37,926 nt of DNA from Paenibacillus camerounensis (GTDB lineage: Bacteria > Bacillota > Bacilli > Paenibacillales > Paenibacillaceae): assembly GCF_000723885.1 (NCBI RefSeq), contig NZ_CCDG010000076.1, positions 1 to 37,926 of the forward strand, given 5' to 3'. Every line of letters begins with the position of its first letter. Within the stretch, counting starts at the first letter, position 1. The notes beneath the pieces were generated by a model. The model saw only the letters and a list, made by a program, of their open reading frames with translations, ran no database searches and had not been told where the DNA came from. Shown in pieces: positions 34,266 through 37,926 of the stretch. The translations under genes were made by a program, and so were the position numbers.

Positions 34266-34571
34266 TTACGCCCCCTTCTCCATCAGTTCAATCGCGGTAT
34301 CCAGTACTTTGTCGCCGTTCATCATACCGTAGTCCATCATATCAATGGTCGTTACAGGAATATCGGGATATTCCGCAGCCAGATCGCCTTCGGCATGGCC
34401 CATTTGCGGTCCGAGCATAATAATGTCAAAAGGCGTCTGGTCCGCAATATCACTCTCAGCCACCGCATCGATCATGACTTCAATCCCTTTGGCACGGGCG
34501 GACTCCTTCATCCGTTCAACCAGCATGCTTGTTGAGAAACCGCCTGCACAGGCGAGCAGAATTTTTTTCAT
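34266..34571 (-). CDS. licB: PTS lactose/cellobiose-family EIIB
   Basis: A 101-residue cytoplasmic phosphocarrier. The active-site Cys 8 lies in the P-loop-like ACAGGFSTSML right after the first strand MKKILL, as in all lactose/cellobiose IIB proteins. FDIIMLGPQMGH (about 48-59) and VTTIDMMDYGMMNGDKVL (about 72-89) are also family-typical. It takes phosphate from IIA and passes it to the sugar bound by IIC. It is packed 1 bp after licA and 3 bp before licC. Confidence 0.95.
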   Translation of the reverse strand: MKKILLACAGGFSTSMLVERMKESARAKGIEVMIDAVAESDIADQTPFDIIMLGPQMGHAEGDLAAEYPDIPVTTIDMMDYGMMNGDKVLDTAIELMEKGA

Positions 34572-34572
34572 C

Positions 34573-34923
34573 TTAATTCACCGATCCCTTCAATTGTTGT
34601 TCCACTTGTTGTTCCAGCGCCTTGCGTTCCTTCACTTCTTCAATCAGTTCAACAGCCAGTTCTCTGACGGTTAAGGCATTCATCAAATGATCCTGCGCAT
34701 GAATCATCAGCAGCGTGATTTCGGTTTTCTCGCCGCGGCCTTCGGCCTGGATCAGTCCGGTTTGTACTTTATGCGCTTTGGTCAGGCTTTCTTTGGCGCT
34801 TTTGATCAGGGTTCCCGCTTCTTCCAGGTTGCCTGCACGTGCGGTGCGGACGGCTTTCAGGCTGAGGCTGCGGGCTTCCCCGCTGCTGGCGATAATCTGC
34901 ATAATCGTTTGTTCGTAATCCAT
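34573..34923 (-). CDS. licA: PTS lactose/cellobiose-family EIIA
   Basis: A 116-residue all-helical trimeric phosphocarrier. The phosphorylated His lies in LLMIHAQDHLMNALTVRELA (about 71-90); MQIIASSGEARSLSLKA near the start is the first helix, and ESLTKAHKVQTGLIQAE (about 45-61) the second. It accepts phosphate from HPr and passes it to licB. It follows the regulator gene by about 22 bp. Confidence 0.95.
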   Translation of the reverse strand: MDYEQTIMQIIASSGEARSLSLKAVRTARAGNLEEAGTLIKSAKESLTKAHKVQTGLIQAEGRGEKTEITLLMIHAQDHLMNALTVRELAVELIEEVKERKALEQQVEQQLKGSVN

Positions 34924-34945
34924 GGTTTCTCTCCACTCCTGTTAT

Positions 34946-36865
34946 CTATAGTAGGTTCTCTATCTCATGTATAAATTGCTCGTAGCTGTTCACGGACAGC
35001 AGCCGGCTGCGGCTGTCTTCCTTCTCCATCAGGACAAGCAGCAGCTTACTGATCTCCTTATGAAGGAACAACTGGCCCGGACCCAGATTGATCAGAAAAA
35101 TCAGCTGGACCGGCTTGCCCTCGTAGACCAGCGGTTTCTTAAGTACCGTTACGCTGATGCAGTCACGGATCGCGCTCATCCGCATCGGATGGGGCCCGGC
35201 TACACCATTTTTATAGATGGTCGTAAATTTCTGTTCGCGGAACAGCACCTGCTCGGGAAAATCGTCTGCCGCATAATGATGCTCCACCATTTCCCGGCAG
35301 CGCAGCTTCAGCAATTCGGTGTAATCGTCAGGGCCATCCAGATGGAAGAGCTCACGGCGGAACAGCTCCTTGAAATCCATCAGCTTGTAGGACGGCTTGG
35401 TCCAGTTGATCTGCAGCGACAGGATCTCCTTAATCCGCTGAATCTCCTGATCATCAAGCAGCTGCTTGATATGGATAACCGGCTTTTCCTTAATCTCAGT
35501 AGCCAGCGGCACTGTTGACAGGATCAGATCCACCGGCTTGCTGCTGATTTCGTCGATCTCTGTAATCGAGGCTGTAATGACCGAGGCTTTTGGAAAAACA
35601 GACTCCAGCTTCAGCCGGATCAGCTGCGCGCTGCCCGCTCCGGTTGAGCAGATAACGGCAATCCGCTTGAACTTCTCCAGATTCCGCTGCTGCATCCGCT
35701 CCAGATGGGTTGCAAAATGCAGCGCCACATAACCCGCTTCATCCCGTGACATCCGGAAGCCGTACTGCTCCTCGATAATCTCCGCGAAGCGGAAGGAGAT
35801 CACGAACACATTGGCATACTGGCTGTAGACGTCCTCCACCAGCGGGTTGCCCAGCTGCAGATTGTAGTAGAGCCGGTTGAGCAGCGGGAACATATGCAGA
35901 AGCAGCGCTTCCCGCAGGTCATGATCCTGATTGAAGCCGGTCAGGAATTCACGGTCCAGCCGCTCCAGAATACCGCTGATCCCTTCGCGCAGATGCGATT
36001 TGGTCTCCTCTGACATCCGCTCCATAATCGTTTTGCCGGAGATGTGCAGCGCCAGATAATCGACTTCATCCGCAGGCAGCGTGATCTGGTAATGGGCTTC
36101 GATCCAGCCGGATATGGTGCCGGCGAGTTCACGGTACAGCGGCTCCGGATTCGATTGGGCTGCTTGTCCGGCAACGATAAAATTATGTTTAGACACGCGG
36201 TACAGCAGGATGAACAGATGAGTGACGATGTTATCGAGAAACACATCGGAAATCTTCAGCTCCCGCTCCTTGAGAATTTGCAGCAGATAGGCTTTGAGGC
36301 GTGCTGTATCGAACTCACGCTCATAGGCACGGAAGTCCTCCGTATGCTGCAGCGTATGCCCCGGCTGGAGAATGAAATAGGAGAAGGCTTTGCGGAAATC
36401 CTTCTCGTCGCCTTCAACCCGCATGCCGTAATGGGCACGGCGGGCCAGCTTCAGGCGGAACGCGGCCAGCCGCTGCTCGACCTCCTTCAGATCGGAGATG
36501 ATGGTGGACCTGCTGACGCCCATCTCCTCCGCCATATGGTCCATGGACTGATGGCTGTCGCTCTGCAGGAGATAGAACAGCAGGTACTGCTGGCGCGACT
36601 GCTTGTTGTCCAGATCAACCTGATTACTCTGCAGCATTGCTTTATCAAGGTAAAGGTTGAACTGCTGCGCGTTGTGGATCTGCAGCAGGTAGCCCTGACC
36701 GCGGAGCATCCGGATTCCGAAGCCATGCTGCTCGCCCGTCTTCTCCAGACCGCGCAGCACATCACGGACCGTCCGCTCGGACAATCCCAGCTCCGCTGTG
36801 AGCTCATTCATCTTTACCGGAACCTTGCGGGTATATAAAATATTAACGATTGTGTATTCTCTCAC
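34946..36865 (-). CDS. licR: PRD-containing transcription activator, LicR/BglG type
   Basis: A 639-residue multi-domain regulator of PTS operons. In order: an HTH_11-type winged helix (VKMNELTAELGLSERTVRDVLRGLEK, about 17-42), a second Mga-like helix-turn-helix (DHMAEEMGVSRSTIISDLKEVEQRL, about 109-133), PRD1 (about 180-290) and PRD2 (about 295-400) with their phosphorylatable His residues (LALHISGKT; LHMFPLLNRL; ALHFATHLER), an EIIB-like domain with Cys near 405 (AVICSTGAGSAQLI) and an EIIA-like domain with the AGPHPMR His near 558. The PTS proteins would set its activity by phosphorylation. The start is GTG with GAGGGA upstream. It leads the operon it probably activates, so control would be autogenous. 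Confidence 0.92.
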   Translation of the reverse strand: MREYTIVNILYTRKVPVKMNELTAELGLSERTVRDVLRGLEKTGEQHGFGIRMLRGQGYLLQIHNAQQFNLYLDKAMLQSNQVDLDNKQSRQQYLLFYLLQSDSHQSMDHMAEEMGVSRSTIISDLKEVEQRLAAFRLKLARRAHYGMRVEGDEKDFRKAFSYFILQPGHTLQHTEDFRAYEREFDTARLKAYLLQILKERELKISDVFLDNIVTHLFILLYRVSKHNFIVAGQAAQSNPEPLYRELAGTISGWIEAHYQITLPADEVDYLALHISGKTIMERMSEETKSHLREGISGILERLDREFLTGFNQDHDLREALLLHMFPLLNRLYYNLQLGNPLVEDVYSQYANVFVISFRFAEIIEEQYGFRMSRDEAGYVALHFATHLERMQQRNLEKFKRIAVICSTGAGSAQLIRLKLESVFPKASVITASITEIDEISSKPVDLILSTVPLATEIKEKPVIHIKQLLDDQEIQRIKEILSLQINWTKPSYKLMDFKELFRRELFHLDGPDDYTELLKLRCREMVEHHYAADDFPEQVLFREQKFTTIYKNGVAGPHPMRMSAIRDCISVTVLKKPLVYEGKPVQLIFLINLGPGQLFLHKEISKLLLVLMEKEDSRSRLLSVNSYEQFIHEIENLL

Positions 36866-36883
36866 CTTACATCCCTCATTTGT

Positions 36884-36895
36884 GATACTAGTATC
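36884..36895. promoter_or_regulatory. 12-bp perfect palindrome before licR
   Basis: GATACTAGTATC lies in the leader, about 20 bp before the licR start. It is a possible half of a regulator operator; nothing else supports it. Confidence 0.3.
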
Positions 36896-36925
36896 GGGTC
36901 AAGCAACTCAGCTGGTTATGGGTTA

Positions 36926-36953
36926 ATCATACGTGGAAGCGTTATCTTCTGAA
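36926..36953 (-). promoter_or_regulatory. Candidate lic operon promoter with CcpA cre site in its spacer
   Basis: On the minus strand, TTCAGA (36953-36948), 16 bp, TATGAT (36931-36926). The spacer is occupied by TGGAAGCGTTATCT (plus strand, 36934-36947), which matches TGNAANCGNTNNCA except for the last base. A CcpA dimer there would block the promoter, giving glucose repression of beta-glucoside use. Confidence 0.45.
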
Positions 36954-37148
36954 CAGTTTGGATTCTGCAGTTTGGAACGGCAGAAGTTGACGGGTGCGTG
37001 GCGGCCTGTGACTTGAGGACCGGTATACTGCCTGGGCTGCCTGCGAGACAGAGCGAGCAAGGCCGCCGGGCTGGGTGCTGCCCGAGGTGCGTGATCTGCG
37101 GACCGGACCGGGCCGGACTGCCGACAGGCAGGGAACCTCGGGCCGAGC

Positions 37149-37290
37149 GGGCTGCTCACCGGGGCAGACCACTTTCGGGCCAGGTTGGGCTGCTCGCCGG
37201 GGCAGACCACTTTCGGGCCAGGTTGGGCTGCTCGCCGGGGCAGACCACTTTCGGGCCAGGTTGGGCTGCTCGCCGGGGCAGACCATCTGC
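37149..37290. repeat. 38-bp tandem repeat, about 3.7 copies
   Basis: Units start (GGGCTGCTC) at 37149, 37187, 37225 and 37263, exactly 38 bp apart, and are nearly identical. Because 38 is not a multiple of 3, the array shifts frame at each copy, which argues against a coding role. Confidence 0.9.
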
Positions 37291-37501
37291 AAGCCGGATA
37301 GGACTGCGGGCCGGGCCGCTGGCGGAGATCGGGTCGAGCAGAGCTGCAGATCGGGCTGCGTTCCACCCAACACCCATGGGAGTTAAGCCAGCCTGCGGCA
37401 GCCCGGCACATTGCCCTTAAACACACATTATATATTGTTCTATTATGCCCGGAATGAACGTCGCAGTGACTCCTATAACAGTAGTGACCAACTTAACCAA
37501 T

Positions 37502-37548
37502 AGCAACAAGTAACAAGCAACAAGCAACAAGCAACAAGCAACAAGTAA
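37502..37548. repeat. 7-bp microsatellite (AACAAGC/T)
   Basis: About six successive copies of a 7-bp unit, AACAAGY, in an A-rich stretch, with one edge variant at each end. Confidence 0.85.
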
Positions 37549-37645
37549 TAGTGATAATAAACAAAGTAAAAAAAAGACTGCCATAATGTTACTCGTTAAC
37601 ACAGTATCTAGTGAGGCTCGTAGTGTGCAGGCAGGGGAAGCAGCA

Positions 37646-37920
37646 CTCCCGGTGGAATCAAGGGCATTTTTGCCCTTTATTTCGCCCATCCGGCCACTTC
37701 TGGCGGAATCAAGGGCATTTTTGCCTCTCCTTTCGTCCATTCCGCCATTCCAGGCGGAATCAGAGGCACTTTTGCCTCTCCTTTCGTCCATTCCGCCATT
37801 CCAGGCGGAATCAGAGGCACTTTTGCCTCTCCTTTCGCCCATTCCGCCACTCTAGGCAGAATCAGAGGCACTTTTGCCTTTCCATTCGCCCATCCCGCCA
37901 CTCCAGGCGGAATCAGTAGG
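37646..37920. repeat. 51-bp tandem repeat with two hairpins per unit
   Basis: The landmark (G/A)GAATC recurs at 37654, 37705, 37756, 37807, 37858 and 37909, exactly 51 bp apart, and the array may run past the window end. Each unit holds an AGAGGCA-CTTT-TGCCTCT hairpin and a TTCCGCC-loop-GGCGGAA hairpin. The first copy has AAGGGCA/TGCCCTT, a two-sided change that keeps the stem. Confidence 0.9.
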
Positions 37921-37926
37921 ATTTTC

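Larger units (their letters stand above)
36954..37926. other. Gene-free repeat-rich region at the window end
   Basis: Long open frames exist on both strands but arise from GC-rich and tandem-repeat sequence whose unit length or lack of stops keeps several frames open at once. I see no ribosome sites or recognisable protein. The repeats are listed separately. Confidence 0.65.

Noticed and set aside
36923..37426. Proline/serine-rich 167-codon minus-strand frame
   Set aside because: It covers the 38-bp repeat and GC-rich sequence that keeps several frames open. It has no start signal or known domain, and it overlaps the lic promoter candidate.
37417..37842. 141-codon minus-strand frame with a 17-residue repeat
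   Set aside because: It is a by-product of the 51-bp tandem repeat (17 codons) and has no ribosome site. Other frames over the same repeat are equally open.

Overview
The window looks like a chromosomal segment of a nitrogen-fixing Paenibacillus (Bacillota). Evidence: strong AGGAGG-type ribosome binding sites, a compact Paenibacillus-type nif cluster (nifB-H-D-K-E-N-X-orf-hesA-nifV) read from a sigma-70/GlnR-type promoter rather than a sigma-54/NifA one, S-layer homology domains, a yybP-ykoY manganese riboswitch, and many short intergenic repeats.

Layout. 1-2318: a PgpA-family lipid phosphatase, a peptidase E homologue and the wreck of a small HExxH metallopeptidase gene. 2440-6486: an iron-uptake operon behind a Fur box. 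An AraC-type regulator and an FeuA-like siderophore-binding lipoprotein lie in one uninterrupted reading frame, followed by two FecCD permeases with no ATPase gene. 6650-10966, minus strand: an MBL-fold hydrolase, a SAM methyltransferase, a GH13 alpha-glucosidase and an orphan lipoprotein. 10967-11791: a gene-free, repeat-rich gap. 11792-12571: a HAD phosphatase.

12738-24460 is the nif region, all on the minus strand. It has one promoter (-35/-10 at 24385-24357), a perfect GlnR-type palindrome just downstream of the start site, a weaker one upstream, a leader of about 440 nt, ten tightly packed and often overlapping genes, and an intrinsic terminator after nifV. The genes encode the Fe protein (nifH), the MoFe protein (nifDK), and FeMo-cofactor synthesis and handling (nifB, nifEN, nifX, nifV, a DUF269 protein, hesA). 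The leader holds five tandem copies of a hairpin-forming 63-bp unit. Its last 80 bases, up to the nifB Shine-Dalgarno, resemble the leader of an unrelated secreted-protein gene 7 kb away.

24527-25841, plus strand: a divergent promoter, the yybP-ykoY riboswitch and a TerC-family (YkoY/MeeY-like) manganese exporter. 26029-28626: a GH127 beta-L-arabinofuranosidase. 28798-31161, minus strand: a secreted PepSY/YcdB protein with SLH domains. 31446-36953, minus strand: a lic/cel-type operon (PRD regulator, PTS IIA, IIB, IIC, 6-phospho-beta-glucosidase) for beta-glucosides, with a candidate CcpA site in its promoter. 36954-37926: no gene; arrays of 38-bp, 7-bp and 51-bp tandem repeats.

The best candidates for something undescribed are the tandem hairpin array in the nif leader, the SD-proximal leader element shared by nifB and the SLH protein gene, and the AraC/lipoprotein continuous frame.
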